IMG/VR virus record: IMGVR_UViG_3300037961_000502
Coordinates: 1-23,787 of that record
Length of the DNA stretch: 23,787 nucleotides
Strand: one strand, 5' to 3'
DNA from: a virus
This document shows positions 17,035 through 23,221 of this stretch, one piece after another. Positions within the stretch are counted from its first letter, which is position 1. Each line of letters begins with the position of its first letter. The notes under the pieces were generated by a model. The model did not search any database and was not told where the DNA came from. It saw only the letters and a program-made list of their open reading frames with translations. The translations under genes were made by a program, and so were the position numbers.

Positions 17035-17624
17035 TAGATACTGTAGTTTCTGTTAATGCCAATCCTAGACGCTACGTCTGGGCTGTCAAATATAGTGCGG
17101 TCAGAGGTGTTGCCGTCTGCGTTCATTAGGCGTGCTCTTGCTTGGAACTCATCGCGTGCGATAAGAGCCTCAAGCTCCCTAGAGCCTACTACTCGACCTT
17201 GGAAAACTCGTGAAGCGCGTAGCGTTATGTAACGTCTAGCGACTTCGGGAAGACTGTCCCAATCCAACAAACGGATTAGGGATACAGTGATTTTGTCTTT
17301 GAATGTTGTTGTGTTGGTTCTTCTGTCAAATAAACTAAGACCTCGCTGAACGACATCGATTGTCTTGTCAGCTACATCTAGCTCAATAATATCCTCTGGT
17401 ATTGTGATGATACCTTGAGAGTCGGGGGTGAGTTCAACGTTGTTTTCTGTGTTGAAGTGCCACCCCTCGGCTTGTACTTCTCTGCTCACTTCGTCAACAA
17501 TAGTCACCGCCATCGCCGCTGATACAGGAAGAGCATTTGTGTCTGCTATACTGTTGACAGGCGTTTCGCCTATATGTCCGAGCATGGAGTTCACGGTTTC
17601 TAATTTTGTTGTGAGGGTGGGCAT
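17034..17624 (-). CDS. Tail tubular protein A (T7 gp11-like)
   Basis: This 196-aa protein matches T7 gp11 in length and order, between the capsid region and gp12. The N-terminus TVNSMLGHIGETPVNS is the family hallmark, and the sequence continues with VSREVQAEGWHFNTENN and the conserved arginine-rich helix PEVARRYITLRASRVFQGR. In T7 this protein forms the ring that binds the portal and gates DNA exit. The ATG lies 2 bases after the stop of the 42-aa gene in the TAA-TT-ATG arrangement. Only a weak A/G-rich tract (AAGAAGAAAAAATAATT) precedes it. Confidence 0.93.
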   Translation of the reverse strand: MPTLTTKLETVNSMLGHIGETPVNSIADTNALPVSAAMAVTIVDEVSREVQAEGWHFNTENNVELTPDSQGIITIPEDIIELDVADKTIDVVQRGLSLFDRRTNTTTFKDKITVSLIRLLDWDSLPEVARRYITLRASRVFQGRVVGSRELEALIARDEFQARARLMNADGNTSDRTIFDSPDVASRIGINRNYSI

Positions 17625-17626
17625 AA

Positions 17627-17755
17627 TTATTTTTTCTTCTTTTTAGGAAAACCTTTCTTCATATTTGAATAGGATTTCTTAGATACTGTGGATTTTGACT
17701 TGGAACGACTGATTCCGAGCCGACGTCTGCGATTGATATTTTCGTATAAACTCAT
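17627..17755 (-). CDS. Small basic conserved phage protein, 42 aa (MSLYENI type)
   Basis: This short frame reads MSLYENINRRRRLGISRSK, continues through SKSTVSKKSYSNMKKGF and ends PKKKKK. It fits between its neighbours with no slack: its ATG is 1 base after the stop of the 80-aa gene and its stop is 2 bases before the gp11 ATG. Without it, about 130 bases would be empty in an otherwise gapless operon. Proteins beginning MSLY.NIN+R and ending in a lysine tail recur, from memory, beside capsid genes of marine T7-like phages, with no assigned function. It is extremely basic (RRRR at 9-12, five terminal lysines) and has no acidic residue after Glu5, so nucleic-acid or capsid-interior binding is plausible but unproven. 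Confidence 0.8.
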   Translation of the reverse strand: MSLYENINRRRRLGISRSKSKSTVSKKSYSNMKKGFPKKKKK

Positions 17756-17756
17756 T

Positions 17757-17999
17757 TTAGCATTTCCATTTTCGAAGGGCTAAAGCCTTGCGGGTAGGGC
17801 GACCCTTGGAGTCCTTCATCGGTCCTTTTACGCCACTCATTCGGGCGCAGAATGACCTCTTACGAGCTCCGCCTTTTGGTTGGGGTGCTTTCAGATTAGA
17901 GCCTGTCTTTCGGTTGTAGTATTCACGTCCTTTTTTGGACAAACCACCAGTCTTAGACTTGTGCTCTTTTCTTAGGCTTACACCTTTTCTCTTTGCCAT
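17757..17999 (-). CDS. Small basic conserved protein, 80 aa (DUF6321-like)
   Basis: I start at the ATG giving MAKRKGVSLRKEHKSKTGGL, which matches the usual N-terminus of this family; an in-frame ATG 33 bases upstream lies inside the terminator hairpin and is rejected. The motifs GSNLKAPQPKGG, KRSFCARMSGVKGPMKDSKG and the end RPTRKALALRKWKC are typical of DUF6321-type proteins in phages and environmental bacteria. The protein is very basic with two cysteines (51 and 80). No function is established. It is the first gene after the capsid terminator, so it needs read-through or its own promoter. The only Shine-Dalgarno candidate, GGGGGAG, lies 12 bases upstream inside the terminator's 3' arm. Confidence 0.85.
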   Translation of the reverse strand: MAKRKGVSLRKEHKSKTGGLSKKGREYYNRKTGSNLKAPQPKGGARKRSFCARMSGVKGPMKDSKGRPTRKALALRKWKC

Positions 18000-18041
18000 A
18001 ATAAAAAAAAACTCCCCCAAGGGATTAACCAAGGGGGAGTT
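18000..18041 (-). terminator. Intrinsic terminator after the major capsid gene
   Basis: On the minus-strand RNA, AACTCCCCC (18041-18033) pairs with GGGGGAGTT (18018-18010) as a 9-bp stem over a 14-base loop that can add an inner CC/GG pairing. The stem's final bases run into an unbroken nine-T tract (18011-18003). It lies 11 bases after the capsid stop codon. This is analogous in place to T7 TΦ, which follows gene 10 and lowers expression of downstream tail genes while letting capsid protein dominate. Some read-through is needed because no other obvious start signal serves gp11 to gp17. Confidence 0.9.
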
Positions 18042-18052
18042 GAATTTAGGGG

Positions 18053-19147
18053 TTAGGTGTCGGAAGCTGTTTCTTCAACTTCGACCGCAACAGCGCACTC
18101 TGGGCGGAGAACTCCGTGACCCATCATGTACTTAGCCACGAATAAGTGACCTTGGCGTTCGATTTGATACTCGGACTCTGTGGCGAGGTCGAGCAACTTA
18201 ACAGTACCGATAGCTTCCTTTGTACCTGCAAGGATACCATACTTGTATGGGCTTGCGGCTGTACCTTCTCCAGAGCGGAGCTTACGGAAGTCACCATTGT
18301 AACCACTGCCATCTGTGCCGAACGGAGAGTTCCTTACAGAACTTGAACCGTCTCCAGTAGTTACTGAAGAGTCATCAAGACCGTCAGCGATGTCAGCTAG
18401 GTGGTTAGACTTGTAGATAGTGATACCTGCAACCTGTGCAATCTTACCAGTTGCAATAGAACCGCTTCCCTTCGCATCAGCATTGATAGCGATAGAAACA
18501 GCGTTATTGTCGGCTGTGATTAGGTTGTAGTATTCACGAGGAGTTAGAATCGCAAAGCGACCTTCGTCTGGTGCATCATTCTTATCCAATGCTTCAGCAA
18601 CTCCGTAGAGTGCATCAACGATACCTTGAGCAGTGTCAAGGGTTGTGGATAGGACTGTCGAACCACTCTTACCACCGTCAGAGGCGGCAAGGTTGCTGTC
18701 AGACAGAGCGGCGGCGTAAAGTGTCTTCATCGTAGCGATGTCGAAACGTTTAGCCAACGCCTTACCTAATTCCGTAGCGTAGATAGAGCGTACATCGTAA
18801 TGCTGTTTAAGCTCGTCTACATTCGGGAGGAAGGTAGATGCAAGGAGGACGTCATCAATGTGGATGACCTTCTCCGTCATAGCAATCTTAGATAGGTTGC
18901 TTTCGATTATGGAATTACCTGCGGTGTGGTAAGAGGCTTCTGCAATACCCGAAACTGGGAATTGGGCTGACTTACCAGAGCTAATGGTGCGGACTGTGTG
19001 TAGTCCTTTCATTATGTTGTTCTCGGCAAAGCTAGTGAGAATTTCACCGCTAAATACCTTGAGGAACAAATCATTAGCTTCTGGACTGCTAGCCCTAGAA
19101 TCCATACCACTACGAGTTAATCCCGTTGAGGGGACTTCTAGTGCCAT
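18053..19147 (-). CDS. Major capsid protein (T7 gp10-like)
   Basis: This 364-aa protein has the HK97-fold podovirus capsid pattern: a polar N-terminus with TGLTRSGMDSRAS, then LFLKVFSGEILTSFAENNIM, GLHTVRTISSGKSAQFPVSG, and KVIHIDDVLLASTFLPNVDE followed by the conserved TELGKALAKRFDIATMKTL segment. Length is close to T7 gp10A (345 aa). Its place after the scaffold is as expected, apart from the lysis pair in between. It is the only gene with a sizeable upstream gap (90 bases) and a strong terminator directly behind it, so it is probably transcribed at the highest level. The leader AGAAAGAAATAACT precedes the ATG. Confidence 0.95.
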   Translation of the reverse strand: MALEVPSTGLTRSGMDSRASSPEANDLFLKVFSGEILTSFAENNIMKGLHTVRTISSGKSAQFPVSGIAEASYHTAGNSIIESNLSKIAMTEKVIHIDDVLLASTFLPNVDELKQHYDVRSIYATELGKALAKRFDIATMKTLYAAALSDSNLAASDGGKSGSTVLSTTLDTAQGIVDALYGVAEALDKNDAPDEGRFAILTPREYYNLITADNNAVSIAINADAKGSGSIATGKIAQVAGITIYKSNHLADIADGLDDSSVTTGDGSSSVRNSPFGTDGSGYNGDFRKLRSGEGTAASPYKYGILAGTKEAIGTVKLLDLATESEYQIERQGHLFVAKYMMGHGVLRPECAVAVEVEETASDT

Positions 19148-19237
19148 AGTTATTTCTTTCTAATGAGGGTTTATGTTTATGTTTAGGTATTCTGTGGTTT
19201 AACTACTTTGCTTGTGTTAGTTATCCAACGCATTGGG
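19148..19237 (-). other. 90-base intergenic leader of the capsid gene, likely promoter region
   Basis: This is the longest non-coding stretch in the window. It is A/T-rich and holds a short tandem repeat, AAACATAAACATAAACC on the minus strand (plus-strand TTTATG repeated at 19170-19185). I see no convincing sigma-70 pair. In T7-like phages a promoter for the phage RNA polymerase usually precedes gene 10, so this gap is the best candidate in the window, but the polymerase gene and its consensus are not present here to compare. Confidence 0.35.
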
Positions 19238-19750
19238 CTAACGGCTATTTTCGTCTTGCACGGAAAGTAAGTGAGGCAACGCTCGTTCATAATAGCGAAG
19301 TAGATTCCTCTGTTTTGGGTCGTTAATTGGATTATGAACACGACGCCAAGCACCACCTCCACCGTTCCAGATGAACAGGAGGTGCTTATGAGTTACTGTA
19401 TGTCCAAACGATTCAATATGTCTCGCATAGTGCGAGAGAACCGTGCGACATACTTCTTCAGCAACTTCTGGAATGAAGACAGCTTCAAGGCTAATTGTTT
19501 TCCCAGAGATTCTAGCGTAGTCCATAGCCATAATGAGGTGGATTTGATAAAGCCCATAAGCTTTACCATTGTCGCCTCGGATGGTCGGAGGACTACCGAT
19601 AGGAACTTCGATTTTAGGGATAATTTCAACAACTTCATTTATAATCTTTTCTTTATCGTTTGACCATAGAGCTACCAAAGTAAAAAGAAAGGAGAGCAAG
19701 CATACCTTGACGGACTTCGGGAAGTAGGACAAAACCTTGAACATTTTCAT
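19238..19750 (-). CDS. Membrane-anchored endolysin, lytic transglycosylase-like
   Basis: I start at the ATG at 19750 (170 aa): AAAGG lies 6 bases upstream. A longer frame would use a TTG at 19807 with no site and is rejected. A hydrophobic segment follows a short basic lead (residues about 16-29, VCLLSFLFTLVALW), consistent with a signal-arrest-release or signal-anchor endolysin. The catalytic domain shows KIE with Glu48 as the likely catalytic acid, then RGDNGKAYGLYQIH (58-71) and FIWNGGGGAWRRV (126-138), the usual transglycosylase/lysozyme-like landmarks. The spacing between Glu48 and GDN is about two residues longer than the common ESxGxxxAxGDxG pattern, and the loop reads VPIGSPPT, so activity should be treated as likely rather than certain. 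The gene overlaps the holin-like gene by 98 bases. Confidence 0.75.
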   Translation of the reverse strand: MKMFKVLSYFPKSVKVCLLSFLFTLVALWSNDKEKIINEVVEIIPKIEVPIGSPPTIRGDNGKAYGLYQIHLIMAMDYARISGKTISLEAVFIPEVAEEVCRTVLSHYARHIESFGHTVTHKHLLFIWNGGGGAWRRVHNPINDPKQRNLLRYYERALPHLLSVQDENSR

Positions 19751-20063
19751 AAGTAACCTTTGAGCCAAAAATAAATTTAAATATTCCTCCGCTGTGTTGG
19801 CTCTCAAGGGCTAGGGGAACGTTAATAAATGCAAAGATGAAAGGAGCAACAATCACAGCAAACAGGATGAGGATGGCAATCATTCGCCTTACCCAAACTC
19901 CCGCTGTACGTGATGCCGCTCTGTCGGCTGAGTCGTCGGAGGCTTTCTGTTTCTGGAGCATCGATTCCAGAATACGACTCTGACTTTCTGCTTGAGCACT
20001 TATTAAGCGCATAACGAAGCCTGTGACTCCGCCCCCTAGCATAGACAGTAATTCAATACTCAT
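19653..20063 (-). CDS. Holin-like membrane protein
   Basis: This 136-aa protein has a hydrophobic N-terminus (ELLSMLGGGVTGFVMRLI), a polar Gln/Ser/Asp-rich helix at about 22-55, a clear membrane segment at 61-81 (MIAILILFAVIVAPFIFAFI) and a second near 110-131. Similar proteins in marine podoviruses and myoviruses are annotated as holin or as unknown membrane protein. Adjacency to an endolysin, with the reading frames overlapping, is the main reason to call it a holin. The ATG follows the scaffold stop in the TAA-TT-ATG arrangement and no strong Shine-Dalgarno site is seen. A structural or host-envelope role remains possible because it sits among head genes. Confidence 0.6.
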   Translation of the reverse strand: MSIELLSMLGGGVTGFVMRLISAQAESQSRILESMLQKQKASDDSADRAASRTAGVWVRRMIAILILFAVIVAPFIFAFINVPLALESQHSGGIFKFIFGSKVTYENVQGFVLLPEVRQGMLALLSFYFGSSMVKR

Positions 20064-20065
20064 AA

Positions 20066-20824
20066 TTATATTACGTTAGACATAGCTATTCGGTCTTGAA
20101 CCTCTTGACGATATGCAGGGTCATTAGCATACCGAGGGTCACTCATCGCTTTTGTAATTTGCGAGGTGGAACCAAATGGTATGACTGAGGGTCCTTTTGT
20201 GCCACCTTGGGTTATTGTAGGAGGTTTGCCTCCCGCTGATACCATCTGAGCGTACAATCCTTTAGCCGCTACTTTAGCTTGCGCTAGGTTGCCGCTTTCG
20301 ACCATTGAGTTATAAGCGTCTTGCTCGTCGGCAGACAGGTTTTGCTCTGCCCAAGTAAGCATAGAATTGTAAGCTTCTTCTCCGCCTACCTCGTTGCGTA
20401 CTTGGTCAGCTTCGTTAGAAACTAGAGCCGCTTGTCCTGCTATAAAACTCTCTACAATCTCGCGAGGTATACCCGCCTCAGCCAGTGAATTAAATGATTC
20501 CTCGGTAAGATTCCCAGTTTCAGTCCACTCGTCTGTGGCAGAAGAAATAGCCTCAGACATAGATGACTCACTTACAGCGTCTATTTCTTCGTCTGTAAGC
20601 TCTTCTTCTACTTCTTCGGTCTCTCCTCTGGATTGCTTAGCCTGTAGCTCTTGATAAGCTTTAGCTAGGTCTTCTGGAGATTCAAACTTCTCATCAAGCC
20701 ACTCTGGGCGGTCGCCCTGTTGTGCCTCGGTATTAGCGGCGTCTTGTTGCGCCGACTGTTCTTCCAAGGAGATATTTTCTCCTTCTGTTTTCTCGTTGAT
20801 TTCAACGGACTGGTACTCTGCCAT
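20066..20824 (-). CDS. Capsid assembly scaffold protein (T7 gp9-like)
   Basis: The 252-aa protein is strongly acidic, with runs such as EEVEEELTDEEIDAV, as scaffolds of this family are. The N-terminal DRPEWLDEKFESPEDLAKAY segment is the typical opening of gp9-type scaffolds, and the C-terminus carries TKAMSDPRYANDPAYRQEVQ, the conserved capsid-interacting end. It follows the portal gene directly (stop TAA, two bases, ATG) and has a good Shine-Dalgarno site, GAGGAA, 8 bases before its start. In the T7 pathway it drives procapsid assembly and leaves before DNA packaging. Confidence 0.92.
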   Translation of the reverse strand: MAEYQSVEINEKTEGENISLEEQSAQQDAANTEAQQGDRPEWLDEKFESPEDLAKAYQELQAKQSRGETEEVEEELTDEEIDAVSESSMSEAISSATDEWTETGNLTEESFNSLAEAGIPREIVESFIAGQAALVSNEADQVRNEVGGEEAYNSMLTWAEQNLSADEQDAYNSMVESGNLAQAKVAAKGLYAQMVSAGGKPPTITQGGTKGPSVIPFGSTSQITKAMSDPRYANDPAYRQEVQDRIAMSNVI

Positions 20825-20826
20825 AA

Positions 20827-22371
20827 TTACTGTTCCTCGCTAGGGTTTTGTTTCATTTGGTCGGATATAGCTTTAATACCCGCAGGTCCAAGCTTCTCAA
20901 CCATCATCTGCTGTTGCTGAGCTTGTTGAGCGGCTTGTTGCTCCTGCTGAAGCTGTTCCGAGGACTTTATAAGCCCTTCTGTTTTGATACCGAGAGCGGT
21001 TGCTCTGCGTGTAAAGTATTCGTTAGGCATTACATATTGTTGTAATACCTCTGGTCCAAACATCTGAGCCGCACCACTGAGGAACATATCTAATTTATTT
21101 AGGTCGTTACCTCGTCCAAGAGCTTCAACGCCTGTAATAATAACGGGTTTGACCGTATCTTTAGGAAGCTTGGGCATAGAGTCGTTCTTGCCCATGACTG
21201 CCATCAACCGATTTACCATTGGTAGTTGTAGTTCTGTACTTAACAAAGAATACAACCCACCTAGAGCGGCTTCTAGCTCTTGTCCGAGCATACGTATCTC
21301 TTCTGCCGTAACACGCTCAGCGTTACGCACGGTATTCGAAGTGAGTAAGAAAGCGTGAGAAAGGCGGTCTTTGATGGCTTCAATAGTTTGCTGAGCCACC
21401 TGTAGGTCAGCCTGTTTGTTTACCTGTAGAACGGTAACGTCTTGGACATTACCATTAACAATTGCGCCATTAGGAGACTCTGCGAGGGTACGGGCGTTGG
21501 TAGTTCCGTTCGGATTAACAAGGAACAATACCTTTGCGGACGCGGCAGAGCCTTCGACGATTGCTTGTGTAAGTTTCTCTAAGGATTGTAAGTCGCCGAG
21601 ATACTCTTCAATATAGCCGCGCCCGTAAGACTCACCGTCTATGCGGCAGAAACGTAGGGGGATATATGGGCATTTATCTTTCTTGTATGTACCACGCGAA
21701 TTTGGGATAGGAACACCATTGATGTCTTGCCAAACTTCCCACTTGTTGTCGATTAACTTGATTGCAGTGTACAAATTACAATTATCGTTAGGCGTCTCAC
21801 TCTTAGTGCCAACAGCTTGTTTCATCTCATCGGATAAAACCGAGTAAGCTATGGTCTCTTTGGTCGCCATAGATACAGGTTGCCCCATCGGGTCGCGCTC
21901 GACAATGTATCTGTCAAGACTGAAGACTCGCATACCCCCTTCGTCTGGCAGATATACAAGCGCGTTGCCTGTAATTATAAGGTCTTTAAGGGTCTCGTGG
22001 AGAACGGTTCGGTAAGTCTCGCGGCTTATTTCGTCCATTACTGCCTCTTCCATTTTCTGAAGAGCAGACTCAATTTCAGTAATCATCTCGTCTGGTGCGC
22101 CTTCTTCTTTAAGGGCATACGAATCTACGTTCAGACGAAAGAAGGGGGCGTTGGGTGGTAGGAGTGCTAACAGTAATTTAGATGCGAGGTTATTTACTCC
22201 GCGAGCCCCAACGCCCTGAAATGGTGTATCTAACCGCGAATGAGGACCAAACCCTTCCTCTGGTTGTATATAAGGTAAGGTTAATTTAGAACACTGACGC
22301 GCCCTGTCTAAGTACTGGTAGCGATTTCCGACTGCCTGTTCGTAGCACTCTTGCGCGGTTTTATATTCCAT
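20827..22371 (-). CDS. Portal / head-tail connector protein (T7 gp8-like)
   Basis: This 514-aa protein (T7 gp8 has 536) shows the head-tail connector family pattern: a YLDRARQCSKLTLPYIQPEE N-terminus, PFQGVGARGVNNLASKLLLA, LPPNAPFFRLNV, and AFLLTSNTVRNAERVTAEEI further on. The dodecameric portal is the DNA channel, the docking site for terminase and the nucleus for capsid assembly. The C-terminus is Gln-rich (SSEQLQQEQQAAQQAQQQQM). Start and stop both use the TAA-TT-ATG junction, with the gene before and the scaffold after. No clear Shine-Dalgarno site precedes the ATG. Confidence 0.95.
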   Translation of the reverse strand: MEYKTAQECYEQAVGNRYQYLDRARQCSKLTLPYIQPEEGFGPHSRLDTPFQGVGARGVNNLASKLLLALLPPNAPFFRLNVDSYALKEEGAPDEMITEIESALQKMEEAVMDEISRETYRTVLHETLKDLIITGNALVYLPDEGGMRVFSLDRYIVERDPMGQPVSMATKETIAYSVLSDEMKQAVGTKSETPNDNCNLYTAIKLIDNKWEVWQDINGVPIPNSRGTYKKDKCPYIPLRFCRIDGESYGRGYIEEYLGDLQSLEKLTQAIVEGSAASAKVLFLVNPNGTTNARTLAESPNGAIVNGNVQDVTVLQVNKQADLQVAQQTIEAIKDRLSHAFLLTSNTVRNAERVTAEEIRMLGQELEAALGGLYSLLSTELQLPMVNRLMAVMGKNDSMPKLPKDTVKPVIITGVEALGRGNDLNKLDMFLSGAAQMFGPEVLQQYVMPNEYFTRRATALGIKTEGLIKSSEQLQQEQQAAQQAQQQQMMVEKLGPAGIKAISDQMKQNPSEEQ

Positions 22372-22373
22372 AA

Positions 22374-22790
22374 TTATCTGTTAAGTGCGAGGTACTCGAC
22401 GGCGTTTTTAACCTGTACCTTGTGTGAGGGGTCATCAAGAGTTGACCAAGGGTCACCATTATCTTTAAATGTAAACCAATTATAACCATTGTCTGTTTCA
22501 CCGTATGGGTCATAATCGTCGTCATCATAGACAAACCACATTTGGTAGTTCGACTCTGAGTTCCAACCCTGTGTTCCAATTCTCCCATCAGCACCGTCTT
22601 GCTCCCACTCATTAGAGCCGTCAAAAATATACAGTCCATCAAGGTTAGAGTGTCCATCAACTGTCAGTTCTACCTGTGCAGTGCGCACGCTAGGCGTGTT
22701 TCGTATCGTCATAGTGTTCGTACCACTATAGGTGCGTTCTATGTCGCGGGTCTCGGAGACGCCATTTTGGGTTATAGTTATTGTGCTCAT
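22374..22790 (-). CDS. Unknown 138-aa acidic, aromatic-rich protein
   Basis: I do not recognise this protein. The first 70 residues look like a beta-strand-rich small domain with alternating polar and hydrophobic residues (MSTITITQNGVSETRDIERT, then TAQVELTVDGHSN). The second half is unusually rich in Asp, Trp, Tyr, Gly and Asn, including WFVYDDDDYDPYGETDNGYN followed by WFTFKDNGDPW. No signal peptide or membrane segment is visible. It begins as TGATG at the stop of the gp7.3-like gene and ends 2 bases before the portal, so it is co-translated with virion genes and could be a head decoration, fibre-associated or Ca2+-binding virion protein. This is inference from position and composition only. 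Confidence 0.8.
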   Translation of the reverse strand: MSTITITQNGVSETRDIERTYSGTNTMTIRNTPSVRTAQVELTVDGHSNLDGLYIFDGSNEWEQDGADGRIGTQGWNSESNYQMWFVYDDDDYDPYGETDNGYNWFTFKDNGDPWSTLDDPSHKVQVKNAVEYLALNR

Positions 22791-22999
22791 CAGTAATTAA
22801 CGTTTGCTCCGCTTCCACCGCTGTTTGTGCGAGCTCCAGAACCACGACTTACAGTCAGCGCGGATGTACCCCTGCGCTTTGCTCTAGTACCTTTAGTTGG
22901 GCGAGGACTTTTTACCGCCTTTGCCTTCTCTGTTGGAGGAGGAGGTGGAGCGGGTGGTGGAGGAGCTTCTGGTATCTCTGGAGACTTTGGCATACACAT
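22790..22999 (-). CDS. Small Pro-rich virion protein, gp7.3-like
   Basis: This 69-aa protein starts MCMPKSPEIPEAPPPPAPPP and is followed by a Lys/Arg-rich middle. The C-terminal pattern RRGTSALTVSRGSG...GSGANVNY parallels the end of T7 gp7.3 (KKSLSVARSSGGGINI from memory), and T7 gene 7.3 also precedes the portal gene. T7 gp7.3 is a virion protein that is ejected early in infection. Similar short Pro-rich proteins next to portal genes are common in marine podoviruses. The start is 4 bases after the preceding stop and has no clear Shine-Dalgarno site; a second Met is at residue 3. The homology is a motif-level judgement. Confidence 0.7.
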   Translation of the reverse strand: MCMPKSPEIPEAPPPPAPPPPPTEKAKAVKSPRPTKGTRAKRRGTSALTVSRGSGARTNSGGSGANVNY

Positions 23000-23003
23000 G
23001 ATA

Positions 23004-23204
23004 TTACTTTACGTTTGGGTTTAATACGGATTCATTTTGATAATTATATTGGTGACGTAGCATCTCCACTATTTGTCTTTGACCACTATAAAACATCACT
23101 TGTTCAATGGTTTGTGAAGGGGTGAAAACTTTCGCAGGGAATTGTTTCTCTAAGTGTTCTAAGAGAGCCTTTGAAATTGGAGGAAACTCATCGTTCATAT
23201 TCAT
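23004..23204 (-). CDS. Small conserved hypothetical protein, 66 aa (gp6.5/6.7 region)
   Basis: The sequence contains PPISKALLEHLEKQFPAKVF and then MFYSGQRQIVEMLRHQYNY. Short proteins of the form F.PIS..LL..LE+.FP followed by a GQR-V--LR helix are, from memory, common just before the gp7.3/portal genes of T7-like phages. The predicted shape is two helices with no membrane segment. T7 gp6.5 is in the same place and also has a LxxxF...GxxxG layout, but I cannot establish homology. Met1 (23204) and Met3 (23198) are both possible starts; neither has a Shine-Dalgarno site. Function is unknown. Confidence 0.7.
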   Translation of the reverse strand: MNMNDEFPPISKALLEHLEKQFPAKVFTPSQTIEQVMFYSGQRQIVEMLRHQYNYQNESVLNPNVK

Positions 23205-23221
23205 ATAATAGACAAGTTAAA

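Noticed and set aside
18000-18032. Earlier ATG for the 80-aa basic protein
   Set aside because: It would encode MVNPLGEFFFI from the terminator loop, stem and T-tract, and the family starts at MAKRKGVS.
19148-19237. Sigma-70 promoter before the capsid gene
   Set aside because: The best pair (TTGGAT, 17 bases, TAGTTA) matches the consensus too poorly to report as a promoter.
19580-19610. Frameshift in the endolysin active-site loop
   Set aside because: The frame is open with recognisable family sequence on both sides, so the altered loop can be a real insertion; no alternate frame restores a better motif that I could see.
19751-19807. N-terminal extension of the endolysin from a TTG
   Set aside because: The TTG has no ribosome site, would deepen the overlap with the holin-like gene, and would put a polar stretch before the signal anchor. 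The ATG at 19750 has AAAGG at good distance.
22361-22660. 99-aa minus-strand frame
   Set aside because: It overlaps the 138-aa gene in another frame, and the latter fits perfectly between its neighbours' stop and start.
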